From the NCBI GenBank assembly GCA_002709085.1, contig PAPR01000074.1, positions 1 to 61,012 of the forward strand: a stretch of 61,012 nt of DNA. The letters run 5' to 3'. Shown here one piece after another: positions 37,944 to 46,226 of the stretch (position 1 is the first letter of the stretch; every line of letters starts with the position of its first letter). The translations under genes were made by a program, and so were the position numbers. Origin of the DNA: Pseudooceanicola sp. (GTDB lineage: Bacteria; Pseudomonadota; Alphaproteobacteria; Rhodobacterales; Rhodobacteraceae). Under the pieces are notes generated by a model. It was not told the DNA's origin. It did no database searches and saw only the letters and a list, made by a program, of their open reading frames with translations.

Positions 37944-39071
37944 TCAGCCCCCCACCTGTTCCAGATATGCGATCAGGGCGTCGATATCTTCGGGATCACG
38001 AACACCCTTGAAGGACATCTTGGTTTTCGGCATGGCCCCGCGAGGATCCGCGAGAAAGGCGTGCAGGGCCTCGTTTGTCCAGACATCCCCTGCCTTCATA
38101 GCATTTTCAAAGACCTTGGAATAGCGGAAGTCGTCGACTGACCCAATCGTGCGGCCCACGATATCATTCAACTGCGGCCCGACCCGGTTCTTTGCACCCT
38201 CGCCAACCATGTGACAGGCCTTGCACTTGCGGAATGCCTTTTCGCCAGCCGCAATCAGGGCGGGATCGGATTGGACTACACCGACGGTTTGGGTTGGAGC
38301 ATCGTCTGCCCCCGTCTCAGGGGTGGGTTCGGCGTTCGTCTCATCCTCGGTCGCAGCAGTGGGTTCGCGGGTCGCCTCGGCTTTGGCCTGCTCCGCTTTG
38401 GCGGCGGTCTCCTCCGGGGTGACGTCCAGTACGCTGGCATGCATGGTGATTTCCACCGTATCCTTGCATCCGGTCATGCACGGCTCACCCGAGAATTGCG
38501 GCAGTTCCGTTTCCGGTCGATCATCGGGGATGAAGTTGTCGACGTTCGGCAATGAAATCCCGGCGAAATTCTCCTGCGTCAGGGCAAAGTCATCCTCGAC
38601 CAGATCGTTGAGGTAGAGGATATAGGCCGTCAGCGCATAGCTCTGGTCGGCATTCATGGATTGCGCGTGCCCAAAGGGCATGGCGCGGTGGATATAGTCA
38701 TAAACCGTCGAGAGGTACGGCCAGTAGGAGCCGACAGTTTTGACCGGATCGCGGTCGTCGAGCGTGCCGGTGCCCCCGGCCAGCACCGGCCAGCGGCCAA
38801 CAGCCTCGCCAAAGACGCCATGACAGGAGGCGCAGTTATCAACGTAGAGCTGTTCGCCGGTCTCCACGTCCCCGCTGCCCTCGGGCAGACCGAGGCCGTC
38901 GGGGCGGATGTCGATGTCCCAGGCCGCGACTTCTTCGGGCAGGGCGACGCGCCCCAAGCCGTACCCTTCGGCCTTTGACGGCGCGACGTCCTGCGAATGG
39001 GCGGTGATGGCAGAAAAGGCGAGGGCAGAGCCGGCGAGGGCGACCGCTGAAAGATTAAGAGATTTCGACAT
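37944..39071 (-). CDS. soxD: SoxD, cytochrome c subunit of sulfane dehydrogenase
   Basis: A 375-residue diheme cytochrome with signal peptide (LSAVALAGSALAFSAITAHS). First heme site CASCH at 80-84, in a domain with PFGHAQSMNADQSYALTAYILYLNDLVE. Second heme CKACH at 283-287, in a class I cytochrome c domain (GPQLNDIVGRTIGS, PKTKMSFKGVRDPEDIDALIAYLEQ). A low-complexity Ala/Glu/Thr linker joins them. SoxD takes electrons from SoxC, which oxidises the sulfane sulfur on SoxY. The start ATG 39071 lies inside the soxC coding end (17-nt overlap), so the two are coupled. Confidence 0.92.
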   Translation of the reverse strand: MSKSLNLSAVALAGSALAFSAITAHSQDVAPSKAEGYGLGRVALPEEVAAWDIDIRPDGLGLPEGSGDVETGEQLYVDNCASCHGVFGEAVGRWPVLAGGTGTLDDRDPVKTVGSYWPYLSTVYDYIHRAMPFGHAQSMNADQSYALTAYILYLNDLVEDDFALTQENFAGISLPNVDNFIPDDRPETELPQFSGEPCMTGCKDTVEITMHASVLDVTPEETAAKAEQAKAEATREPTAATEDETNAEPTPETGADDAPTQTVGVVQSDPALIAAGEKAFRKCKACHMVGEGAKNRVGPQLNDIVGRTIGSVDDFRYSKVFENAMKAGDVWTNEALHAFLADPRGAMPKTKMSFKGVRDPEDIDALIAYLEQVGG

Positions 39072-40320
39072 TTTCAGCCCTTCCTTCGGCGTCGATGGCC
39101 CAGGTCTGGATGCCATTGTTGTGGTAGATCGAGTTTTCGCCCCGGATCTTGCGCAGCGCGTCCTTGGTTGGCTGCACGTAGCCGGTGCTGTCATGCGCGC
39201 GGCTTTGCAGCAGCATAGGCGCGCCGTCCCAGTCGATTTCGAGATAAAAGCGGTGCATGGACTTGTCGAAGCTGGGCCCCGACATCCGGGCTTTTTGCCA
39301 TGTGATGCCGCCGTCGGTGGTCACATCGACCCGCGGGATCGTCCCGCGGCCCGACCAGGCGACGCCGGTGATGACCAGCGGGCCCTTGCCGTGCGTGATC
39401 GGAACTTGCGGGCTGGGCGAGGTGATGACCGATTTCGCATCCATCTCCCAGGTGAAACGGCGCGCGACTCCGTTGGCCAGCAGATCGGTATATTTGCTGG
39501 TCTCCTCGCGGGCGTGCCAGGGTTTGTCACCAACCTCGATCCGGCGGATCCACTTGATCCACATATTGCCTTCCCAGCCGGGAACGACCAACCGCAGGGG
39601 GTAGCCCTGCTCGGGGCGCAGGGCCTCACCGTTCATCTTGAAGGCGATCAGGCAATCATCCAGCGCCTTTTCCATAGGGATCGAGCGGTTCATGCCAGCC
39701 GCATCCGCGCCTTCGACCATGATCCACTTGCCAGAGGTCTTGACCCCGGCCTCTTCGAGCAGCAACCGCAGCGGGACGCCGGTGTATTGCACGTTGTGGA
39801 TCATGCCGTGGGTGAACTGACAGCCATTCAGCTGCGCCCCGGCCCATTCCATGCCAGAATTGGCTGCGCATTCAAGGAAATACACGTGATTTTCACGCGG
39901 GAAGCGCATCAGGTCTTCCATGGTGAAGACCAGCTCCTTCTCGACAAGTCCGTTGATCATCAGGCGATGATCACCGGGTTCGATGACCGCGACGCCACCG
40001 TGATGACGTTCAAAACACAGCCCGTTCGGGGTGATGATGCCGTCCAGCGCATGCAGCGGGGTAAAGTTCACCGAACTCACGGGGTCGGCAGTCAGCCAAG
40101 GCACGTTGCGACGGATCACGTCCGATTCAAACGGCGAGGGCAGCCCATAGGGCGCGGCATCGACGCCGGCCCCCAAATCTTGCTGCCAGGGCTGGGTGTT
40201 GACGATCAGCGGATCAGGGGATTGGGCCGTGACGCGCGTGGCACCAAAGGCGGCACCCATGGCCGCGGCACCACTGAGGAACCGCCGGCGCGACGGTTTG
40301 GGGCCTTTGTAATGTTGCAT
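39055..40320 (-). CDS. soxC: SoxC, molybdenum subunit of sulfane dehydrogenase
   Basis: A 421-residue sulfite-oxidase-family protein. Tat signal with SRRRFLSGAAAMGAAFG at the N-terminus. The molybdenum-ligating cysteine is Cys151 in FLECAANSG. Substrate-side features include the GYPLRLVVPGWEGNMWIKWIRRIEV motif and the C-terminal dimerisation domain (GVAWSGRGTIPRVDVTTDGGITW). With SoxD it oxidises SoxY-bound sulfane in the periplasm, so full oxidation of thiosulfate to sulfate without sulfur globules is expected. It lies between the dsrE-like gene and soxD. Confidence 0.94.
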   Translation of the reverse strand: MQHYKGPKPSRRRFLSGAAAMGAAFGATRVTAQSPDPLIVNTQPWQQDLGAGVDAAPYGLPSPFESDVIRRNVPWLTADPVSSVNFTPLHALDGIITPNGLCFERHHGGVAVIEPGDHRLMINGLVEKELVFTMEDLMRFPRENHVYFLECAANSGMEWAGAQLNGCQFTHGMIHNVQYTGVPLRLLLEEAGVKTSGKWIMVEGADAAGMNRSIPMEKALDDCLIAFKMNGEALRPEQGYPLRLVVPGWEGNMWIKWIRRIEVGDKPWHAREETSKYTDLLANGVARRFTWEMDAKSVITSPSPQVPITHGKGPLVITGVAWSGRGTIPRVDVTTDGGITWQKARMSGPSFDKSMHRFYLEIDWDGAPMLLQSRAHDSTGYVQPTKDALRKIRGENSIYHNNGIQTWAIDAEGRAENVEIS

Positions 40321-40363
40321 GGTCTAAGTCCTTGGTTGAACGGCGCGATGGGCGAAAGCCGTG

Positions 40364-40795
40364 TCAGGGGCGGATATAGGCGTAGCCGTCTTCTTGCAGG
40401 GCGATCAGTTGCACGACACCCGAAGGCACGACCGCCACCTCGCTCATCAAGGCGATGTCGTGTCCTGCCTTTTTCTGCATCGCGTTGAGCGTATTGCCGC
40501 AAGCCGCGAAGGAGAGGTTGTCCATCCCGAGGGACATCTGTTCGATCCGGTCGGCAACCGGGCTTTTGTCGGCGACGAACATATTGAGGCCCGGTCCATA
40601 GGCGACCAGTTCTACAATCACCGTGTCGCCCTGATCCTCGTAGTATTGCGTAACGTTGGCGACATTGTTGAGCGCCATGTTCATCACCTGCGGGTCGTTT
40701 TGGTCAACGTGGATGGCGACCTTGTGGGTCTGTCCTTCGGCCAGGACCGCGGTGGCGGACATGGCGATCAAACCGGATACAAGCAAGGCTTTCAT
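40364..40795 (-). CDS. Exported DsrE-family protein within the sox operon
   Basis: A 143-residue protein with signal peptide (MKALLVSGLIAMSATAVLA|E). The mature part has the DsrE/DsrF fold pattern: KVAIHVDQNDPQVMNMALNNVANV, VIVELVAYGPGLNMFV, and FAACGNTLNAMQKK with a single conserved cysteine at the position used for persulfide transfer in DsrE/TusD-like proteins. Being periplasmic, it may carry or trap sulfane sulfur during the Sox cycle. That is inference. It sits between soxB (15-nt gap) and soxC. Confidence 0.82.
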   Translation of the reverse strand: MKALLVSGLIAMSATAVLAEGQTHKVAIHVDQNDPQVMNMALNNVANVTQYYEDQGDTVIVELVAYGPGLNMFVADKSPVADRIEQMSLGMDNLSFAACGNTLNAMQKKAGHDIALMSEVAVVPSGVVQLIALQEDGYAYIRP

Positions 40796-40810
40796 GGCAA
40801 CTCTCCCTGA

Positions 40811-42511
40811 TTACTCCGTCACAACGACAGAGCTGTTTGGCGGCACTGAAACGGTGCCCTGTGCGGCGATGTAATCTTCGACCACATCCCAGATTTGCGG
40901 CCCTTCGGTCTCCTGGTTGACCGAGGCCCAGCCGGCAACGACATAAGCGGTCGCCGGGTCCAGCGGTTCACCCGTGGCGAGAAGGGTCAGTTCCGAGATA
41001 CGCTCTCCGATCGGCCTGGTGATGTCGATCCGATAGCCGATTCCTCCGACGCGGACCATGTCGCCGCCCTGCTGGTAGTAGGGGTCGGGGTTAAAGAGGT
41101 TGTCGGCGACGTCTTCCATAACGGTTTTCAAGGTCTCTCCGGTCATTTCGGTGCGGTAGGCCTTGCCGTAGGTCATCGAGGTGACGTTCCAGATGTCCTC
41201 GCGAGTGATGTCGGAATCGGGCAGGATCGACGGTCCCCAACGGACACCGGGAGACAGGGCAATCTGCGCCTCGCGCTGGTCCAGCAGGGCGTTGCAGATC
41301 AAATCGTCCCATGTGCCGTTGAAATTGCCGCGCCGGTAGAGCAGGGAGGTGTCGTCAGTGCGCCCGATGACCTCTTCCAGACGCGCCTTGAAGGGCGCAC
41401 GCTCCGCCTCGATGGCGGCGGCGGCTTCGGTGTCGGGGGTGATGACGTCGGAAAAGATCGGGATCAACTTGTGGCGGAAGCCCATCATCTGACCGTCGCG
41501 CACATCCAGATCGACGCGCGAGACGAACTTGCCGTTCGAGCCCGAGGCAACGATGATTGTGTCGCCAACCAGCACGGGTTCGGGCAGGGCGTCGTGGGTG
41601 TGACCTGACAGGATGACGTCGATGCCGGTCACGTTGCCGGCCATCTTCTTGTCCACGTCGAGGCCGTTGTGCGACAGGCAGACCACCAGTTCGGCCCCGG
41701 CGGCGCGGACCTCGTCCACCATCTGCTGCATATTTTCGTCACGGATCCCAAAGGAGTATTCCGGGAACATCCACCCGGGGTTCGCAATCGGCATGTAGGG
41801 AAACGCCTGACCGATGACCGCGACCTGCACGCCGCCGCGCTCAAACATCTGGTAGGGTTTGAAATCCTCGCTCGGCTCGTCCCATTCGGCGTCAAAAATG
41901 TTCTGGCCCATGGCGGCGAAGGGCAGACCCTCGACAATCTCGCGCACGCGGTCCGAGCCGAGGGTGAACTCCCAGTGAAAGGTCATCGCGTCTGGCTTGA
42001 GCAGGTTCATGACGTTGACCATGTCCTGCCCCTGCGTCTCATAGCAGGTGAGGGAGCCGTGCCATGTATCGCCGCCATCCAGCAGGATCGCATCGGGCCG
42101 GTCGGCGCGGATGGCGTTCACCACGGTTGCAACGCGGTCGAGCCCACCCATCTTGCCATAGGCCTGAGCGAGCGCGGAAAAGTCGCCGGACGAGAGCGCG
42201 TAATGCGACGGGCTGCCATCCTCGATCCCGTAGAGGCGACGGAAATCGGCGCCGGTGATATGGGGCACCTCGCCCCTGTTGACGCCGACGCCGAGATTGA
42301 CCGAAGGCTCGCGGAAATAGATCGGCTTCATCTGCGCATGAATGTCGGTGACGTGGATCAGCGAGACGTTGCCAAAGGTGTCGAACTCCAGCAGTTGATC
42401 CTGGCTCAACGCCTGTTGCGCGGCGAGGCGACCCCATTGACCAAAACCGGATGTCCCGAGGATCGCCGAAGCGGCCATGCTGGCTTGCAGGAAGTCACGG
42501 CGAGAGATCAT
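40811..42511 (-). CDS. soxB: SoxB thiosulfohydrolase
   Basis: A 566-residue exported dimanganese enzyme. Tat signal ISRRDFLQASMAASAILG. 5'-nucleotidase-like metal motifs follow: VTDIHAQ, LDGGDTWHGS, FHWEFTLGSDRV (GNHE equivalent as in other SoxB), LSHNGLDVDKK and SGHTHDALPEP. The C-terminal substrate domain carries the typical LICNALLDQREAQIALSPGVRWG. SoxB releases sulfate from the SoxY-bound S-sulfonate. GGA in CGAAAGGACACC precedes the ATG. A perfect 16-nt palindrome lies about 25 nt upstream of the start, so soxB probably has its own SoxR-controlled promoter besides read-through from soxA. Confidence 0.96.
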   Translation of the reverse strand: MISRRDFLQASMAASAILGTSGFGQWGRLAAQQALSQDQLLEFDTFGNVSLIHVTDIHAQMKPIYFREPSVNLGVGVNRGEVPHITGADFRRLYGIEDGSPSHYALSSGDFSALAQAYGKMGGLDRVATVVNAIRADRPDAILLDGGDTWHGSLTCYETQGQDMVNVMNLLKPDAMTFHWEFTLGSDRVREIVEGLPFAAMGQNIFDAEWDEPSEDFKPYQMFERGGVQVAVIGQAFPYMPIANPGWMFPEYSFGIRDENMQQMVDEVRAAGAELVVCLSHNGLDVDKKMAGNVTGIDVILSGHTHDALPEPVLVGDTIIVASGSNGKFVSRVDLDVRDGQMMGFRHKLIPIFSDVITPDTEAAAAIEAERAPFKARLEEVIGRTDDTSLLYRRGNFNGTWDDLICNALLDQREAQIALSPGVRWGPSILPDSDITREDIWNVTSMTYGKAYRTEMTGETLKTVMEDVADNLFNPDPYYQQGGDMVRVGGIGYRIDITRPIGERISELTLLATGEPLDPATAYVVAGWASVNQETEGPQIWDVVEDYIAAQGTVSVPPNSSVVVTE

Positions 42512-42534
42512 TCGGGGTGTCCTTTCGAAAACAT

Positions 42535-42550
42535 ACTAATTCGAATTAGT
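42535..42550. promoter_or_regulatory. Putative SoxR operator upstream of soxB
   Basis: Perfect 16-nt palindrome ACTAATTCGAATTAGT, followed directly by GAATGT. It begins 24 nt before the soxB start and lies between soxB and the long hairpin that follows soxA. It shares the ATTCGAAT centre with the site at 46227-46242. Confidence 0.65.
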
Positions 42551-42566
42551 GAATGTGATTTGGGCA

Positions 42567-42606
42567 AATTGGCCCGCGCGAGGTGATCACCTCACGCGGG
42601 CCAATT
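42567..42606 (-). promoter_or_regulatory. 40-nt near-perfect palindrome between soxA and soxB
   Basis: Outer arms AATTGGCCCGCG (42567-42578) and CGCGGGCCAATT (42595-42606) plus inner arms GAGGTGA and TCACCTC, interrupted by one C/A mismatch pair. It begins 4 nt after the soxA stop. No run of U follows on the coding strand, so it is more likely an intercistronic mRNA-stability or attenuation hairpin than an intrinsic terminator. Confidence 0.7.
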
Positions 42607-42610
42607 CAGA

Positions 42611-43453
42611 TTACGGGCGGACCGAGGGCGCTTCGACCGACAGGCCATTACCGCGCGAGGCGACGTATAGCTCCAGCGCGACGAACTCAGGGCTGCCGGG
42701 GCTGAAGGTCTCTGCACGGGTGTCGCGGATGCACCCCTTGAAGCGGTTGTGCGTCTGGATCAATCGGTTCTGCTTCAGGCGGAACGCCGGAAATCCATTG
42801 ATCTGGCCCTGCGAGAGGTGATCGGCGCGGATGTAATTGTCGTAGTTTTCCTCGTGACAGGAGGCACAGGACAGTTCGAGCTGACCGTAGCGGGTGTAGT
42901 ACATCTCCTCACCCTTCTTCCACGTTTCATGCGCCGGGCCATCCACGGCGACGTTCACCGGCATGCCACGCGACTGCATTCCGATCAGCGCCTCGGCGCC
43001 GGTCATCTGCGTACCGTCGTATTTCCACGCCTCGGCACCCATGTTTTCGGTGCGGCAGGTGTTGATCTGATTGGCCAGGGTACGGACTTCGCCGGCCCCT
43101 TCGTTCCATTTGGGATAGACCGCGCGGACACCGGCCATGCTGTCTTCGACGTCCTCGTGGCAAGAGGCGCAGGATTTCCCCTCGCTGCCCTCGACCATCG
43201 ACCATTGTTCCACCGCATCGTCGATCGCGAGGCTGGCCGGGTTCTCGAAATCGTCCATTTCCAGCTGCTGCATCGCCGGTTGGCGGAAACGCCATCCGGA
43301 GTAGATGGTGTCGAGACCAGAGATATACTCCGGCGCAGGCGCGTCTGTGATGATCTCGATTTCGCCGTTGATCACCAGTTGGTTGTCATCCTGCGCCCAG
43401 ACGCCGGATGCGACAAGCGCAACGGCGGTCATCAGAAGTCCTGTCTTATTCAT
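42611..43453 (-). CDS. soxA: SoxA, diheme cytochrome c of SoxAX
   Basis: A 280-residue protein with signal peptide (TGLLMTAVALVASGVWA|Q). Two heme motifs, CASCH at 95-99 and CASCH at 196-200, and the active-site cysteine Cys241 in RFKGCIRDTRAE, the residue that in SoxA carries a persulfide and ligates the catalytic heme. With SoxX it attaches thiosulfate to SoxY through a disulfide bond. The presence of both hemes places it with the diheme SoxA of Paracoccus and Rhodovulum. ATG 43453 is used; upstream in-frame sequence is not a signal peptide. Confidence 0.96.
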   Translation of the reverse strand: MNKTGLLMTAVALVASGVWAQDDNQLVINGEIEIITDAPAPEYISGLDTIYSGWRFRQPAMQQLEMDDFENPASLAIDDAVEQWSMVEGSEGKSCASCHEDVEDSMAGVRAVYPKWNEGAGEVRTLANQINTCRTENMGAEAWKYDGTQMTGAEALIGMQSRGMPVNVAVDGPAHETWKKGEEMYYTRYGQLELSCASCHEENYDNYIRADHLSQGQINGFPAFRLKQNRLIQTHNRFKGCIRDTRAETFSPGSPEFVALELYVASRGNGLSVEAPSVRP

Positions 43454-43484
43454 AGTCTTCCTCCCATCTCCTCCGGGGCCTCCC

Positions 43485-43814
43485 TTAACTGATCGCGATG
43501 TCCTGGGATTCCGTGTAAACGGACCCGTCGTCATCGTACCAGGTAAAGGTGAATGTCCCTGCTTCCGGCACTTTCGCCTCGAACTCGAAGTAGGGGTTCG
43601 TGGAAATCGCCGGTTCCATCGTGATGTCGATCACGGTTTCGCCGTTGAATTCGCAGGTAAAGCGATTGATGATCGAGCGCGGAATGACATTGCCGTCGCT
43701 GTCCTTGCGCTGGCCGGATTCCATCGGGTGAGAGATCAGCGTCTTCAACGTGATTACCTCACCGGCGGAGGCCGACTTGGGGACGCGGACCTTGGGTTTT
43801 ACGTTTTCAGCCAT
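43485..43814 (-). CDS. soxZ: SoxZ, sulfur carrier partner protein
   Basis: A 109-residue cytosol-leader-less protein (no signal peptide), exported as a complex with SoxY. Family features: KPKVRVPKSASAGEVITLKTLISHPMESGQRKDSDG, NRFTCEFNG and FTFTWYDDDGSVYTESQDI. It is an immunoglobulin-like beta protein that presents the SoxY C-terminal arm to the Sox enzymes. It lies between soxY and soxA with 17 and 31 nt gaps. Confidence 0.96.
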   Translation of the reverse strand: MAENVKPKVRVPKSASAGEVITLKTLISHPMESGQRKDSDGNVIPRSIINRFTCEFNGETVIDITMEPAISTNPYFEFEAKVPEAGTFTFTWYDDDGSVYTESQDIAIS

Positions 43815-43831
43815 GTTTCATATCCTCCAGA

Positions 43832-44248
43832 TCAGCCGCCGCAGCCGCCGATTGTGACCTTCACCTCTTGGGTGGCCTGCACGAAGCTGCCGTCGGACAT
43901 CTTGGCAATCGCCATGACATCCTGCGTCTGTGCCAGCCGGATCCGGGTCGAGGCCATCTGCGAGCCCGCCAGTTTGCCAAAGTTGAACGTGCCGGCGGCC
44001 GGGGTCGGGTTGCCGGTTGCCAGCACCATGATCGACACCGCGCCGGGGGCGTCGACCTCTATCGGAACGGTATTGCCGTTCTCGGCGATGGTCGGGGCGG
44101 TCAGGGTCAACCCTTCGTTGCCGAGCTCCGCGCCGCCGGTGAATTCGGTGATGTGATCCTCGACCGAGGCAAAGGCGCCAAAGGGCAGTGCGGTCGCGAC
44201 CGCGGCCCCGACGGCCATGATAAGTGTCTGTCTGCGTGTAATCGTCAT
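43832..44248 (-). CDS. soxY: SoxY, thiosulfate carrier protein
   Basis: A 138-residue protein with a Tat signal (TITRRQTLIMAVGAAVATALPFG) and the C-terminal swinging arm VTIGGCGG, in which Cys136 covalently carries the sulfur intermediates. It is the central carrier of the Sox cycle, loaded by SoxAX, and acted on by SoxB and SoxCD. The Tat signal also serves SoxZ, which has none. It follows soxX after 25 nt. Confidence 0.97.
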   Translation of the reverse strand: MTITRRQTLIMAVGAAVATALPFGAFASVEDHITEFTGGAELGNEGLTLTAPTIAENGNTVPIEVDAPGAVSIMVLATGNPTPAAGTFNFGKLAGSQMASTRIRLAQTQDVMAIAKMSDGSFVQATQEVKVTIGGCGG

Positions 44249-44273
44249 CGGATGACCTCTCCTTTCGGTCCCG

Positions 44274-44744
44274 TTATTCTTTCAGCGTCACCAGATAGGC
44301 AACGACGTCCTCGATCTGGGTCGCGTTCAGCAGCGGGGGCAGGGGTTCGGTGCCCGCCTTGCCGGTGAAGGCGTTGCCGGGACGGATGAAACCCTGAACC
44401 TTGTAAAAACCGGGCATGACCGTATCCGGGAAGGTCTTTTTCGCATCGGCGACAATCCCGCGAAGCTGCGCCACCTCCCAGCGATCGCCCGCACCGTCCA
44501 ACGACGGCCCGACTGTGCCCTGGAACGCGGCATCAAGGCCCGTGATCTGATGGCAAGCCACACAGTTGCCCATGCTTTTGGTCGCCATGACCTTTTGACC
44601 GGCAGCCGGGTCACCCGGCGTTCCGGTCAGGGATTCGGCGATTTCACCATACTCATCGAAAGCGACGTTGAGCGGGGAAACCTCCTGGGCCTGCGCCATT
44701 GAAGCCAGACCCAATCCCGCGATAGCTATCAGCGTGCGTCGCAT
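44274..44744 (-). CDS. soxX: SoxX, monoheme cytochrome c of SoxAX
   Basis: A 156-residue protein with a signal peptide (RTLIAIAGLGLASMAQA|Q) and one heme site CVACH at 61-65. The distal methionine is likely in DTVMPGFYKV. The C-terminal LLNATQIEDVVAYLVTLKE is standard for SoxX. It accepts electrons from SoxA-bound thiosulfate coupling. It is the first gene of soxXYZA; the start ATG 44744 has GGGGAGG upstream, and a dyad at 44809-44834 marks the probable promoter. Confidence 0.95.
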   Translation of the reverse strand: MRRTLIAIAGLGLASMAQAQEVSPLNVAFDEYGEIAESLTGTPGDPAAGQKVMATKSMGNCVACHQITGLDAAFQGTVGPSLDGAGDRWEVAQLRGIVADAKKTFPDTVMPGFYKVQGFIRPGNAFTGKAGTEPLPPLLNATQIEDVVAYLVTLKE

Positions 44745-44808
44745 GTCACCTCCCCTGCATGTTCGCAATTCGTAAATCCTAGCCTAAACCGAGCCTGTCA
44801 CATAACGC

Positions 44809-44834
44809 AATTACAAATTGTAATTCTTGAATGT
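44809..44834. promoter_or_regulatory. Putative SoxR operator upstream of soxX
   Basis: Palindrome AATTACAA-A-TTGTAATT (44809-44825), followed by CTTGAATGT (44826-44834). It lies in the 151-bp gap between soxW and soxX, about 65 nt before the soxX start, and shares GAATGT with the other three sites. It implies a promoter for soxXYZA separate from that of soxVW. Confidence 0.6.
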
Positions 44835-44868
44835 TTCTGCGCCGCGGCGCGGACTCATCTAAGCATTT

Positions 44869-44907
44869 CACTCGGGCCATATCTCTCGGGCCATATCACT
44901 CGGGATA
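44869..44907. repeat. 14-bp tandem duplication at the soxW 3' end
   Basis: C(A/T)CTCGGGCCATAT occurs at 44869-44882 and 44883-44896, and a partial third unit (CACTCGGGAT) starts at 44897. The repeat spans the soxW stop codon (44896-44898), so the noncoding copies look like recent slippage duplications of the gene end. Confidence 0.7.
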
Positions 44908-45459
44908 GGCGCCGGTTTCAATCATTCTCGCATGATATTTCTGAAAGGGCTCGTCACTTTCATAGCCCTCCATCAACACCCAGTTGAGAAAATCATATGT
45001 CGTCTGCTTGCCGAAAGCACCGGGAACGACTGCAACAGCGGCCTCTGCGGCGTTCAGCTCTGGCGCGACTGCGCCCGGAAAAAACATCATCGTCGGTGTG
45101 AACAGCATGTTCCAACGCTTGACCATATCCTTTTCCGGCAGGCTGGTGCCGTCAAAATCCGTCACCTCCACGTCGCCGAACATGTTGATTTGAATGACGT
45201 AATAATCTTCGTTCAGCAGCGTTTCGATGGGCGGTTGGACAAAGACCTCCTCATGCATCTTGGTGCAATAGATGCAGCCGCGCTGTTCGATGATCACCAT
45301 CAGACGCTTGCCCTCTGCATTTGCGTCCTCAAGGTCCTCGCGCAGGTCCTTGAACGTTTCGTGCATCCACGGGGCCTTGTGTAGCCCGTCATCCCCGAGG
45401 GTGGCAGCCGCGGCAGGCGTGGCGAACAACGCCAGTGAGAGTACAAGTTTCTTCAGCAT
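44896..45459 (-). CDS. soxW: SoxW periplasmic thioredoxin
   Basis: A 187-residue thioredoxin-fold protein with signal peptide (KLVLSLALFATPAAA). Active site CIYC at 62-65 in IIEQRGCIYCTKMHEEVF, and the cis-proline region LFTPTMMFF. SoxW is reduced by the membrane protein SoxV and keeps SoxY-type thiols active in the periplasm. It is 12 nt downstream of soxV. A cluster-typical SoxS could look similar, but the adjacent soxV and the CxxC motif favour SoxW. Confidence 0.9.
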   Translation of the reverse strand: MLKKLVLSLALFATPAAAATLGDDGLHKAPWMHETFKDLREDLEDANAEGKRLMVIIEQRGCIYCTKMHEEVFVQPPIETLLNEDYYVIQINMFGDVEVTDFDGTSLPEKDMVKRWNMLFTPTMMFFPGAVAPELNAAEAAVAVVPGAFGKQTTYDFLNWVLMEGYESDEPFQKYHARMIETGAYPE

Positions 45460-45471
45460 TATCAGGCCTCC

Positions 45472-46209
45472 CTAGCCCAAGGACGTGAGTCCCGGAAATG
45501 TCTCAATCATCCATTGCGCGATGAGGTTGACAGTATTGGTTGCAATGAGCACCGCAAAGAGGATCAGCATGCCCCCCATAACCTTTTCGATATGTCCCAT
45601 ATAGCGCCGGTTGCGCTGGACCCAACGCAGGAACGGCTTTGCGAACAAGGCCGCGAGGATAAAGGGCAGCGTCATCGCCAGACCATAGACTGCCAGCAAG
45701 AGAGCGCCTCGCCAGATGTCGCCCATGCCGCTGGCGATCATCAAAATCGCCGCCAGCGCCGGGCCGACACAGGGCGTCCAGCCGAACCCGAAGGCGAGCC
45801 CCATCACATAGGCCCCCACCATGCTGGTCGGCGCGACCGCGCTGTCGATCCGCGCCTCGCGGTTCAGAAACGGAACGCGCAGCACGCCGAGGAAGTGGAG
45901 CCCGAAGACAAAAAGAACCGCCGCCGCGATATAGCTGAGCGGCTGTTTCCACTGGCCAAATGTCTGCCCGACCGCCGTCGCGCCCATGCCGAGCAGCACA
46001 AAGATTGTCGTCACCCCAAGGGCAAAGAAGACGGCAGAAAGCACCAGCCGCATCTGCGTGCCGGGGGGGATGTCGTCCTCTCCCTTGAGTTCCGCCATGG
46101 AGATCCCGGCCATGTAACACAGGTAGAACGGCACCATCGGCAGGATGCAGGGCGTGAAGAAAGACAAGAGGCCGGCCAGTGCGGCCCCGAGGTAGGTCAT
46201 GTCGAACAC
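45472..46209 (-). CDS. soxV: SoxV, CcdA-type thiol-disulfide electron transporter
   Basis: A 245-residue membrane protein with six hydrophobic segments. It has the CcdA/DsbD-like motifs GLLSFFTPCILPMVPFYLCYMAG and FGFGWTPCVGPALAAIL, whose two cysteines pass reducing power from cytoplasmic thioredoxin across the membrane to SoxW. The start is best as GTG 46209, since GGAT lies 6 nt before it, whereas it is too far from the in-frame ATG at 46200. It is first in the leftward run and divergent from soxR, with a dyad 18 nt upstream. Confidence 0.93.
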   Translation of the reverse strand: MFDMTYLGAALAGLLSFFTPCILPMVPFYLCYMAGISMAELKGEDDIPPGTQMRLVLSAVFFALGVTTIFVLLGMGATAVGQTFGQWKQPLSYIAAAVLFVFGLHFLGVLRVPFLNREARIDSAVAPTSMVGAYVMGLAFGFGWTPCVGPALAAILMIASGMGDIWRGALLLAVYGLAMTLPFILAALFAKPFLRWVQRNRRYMGHIEKVMGGMLILFAVLIATNTVNLIAQWMIETFPGLTSLG

Positions 46210-46226
46210 GCCGGTATCCTTGAGCT

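Noticed and set aside
38908..40488. Long plus-strand open frame (526 codons)
   Set aside because: Antisense to soxC and soxD, which have clear motifs and overlaps on the other strand.
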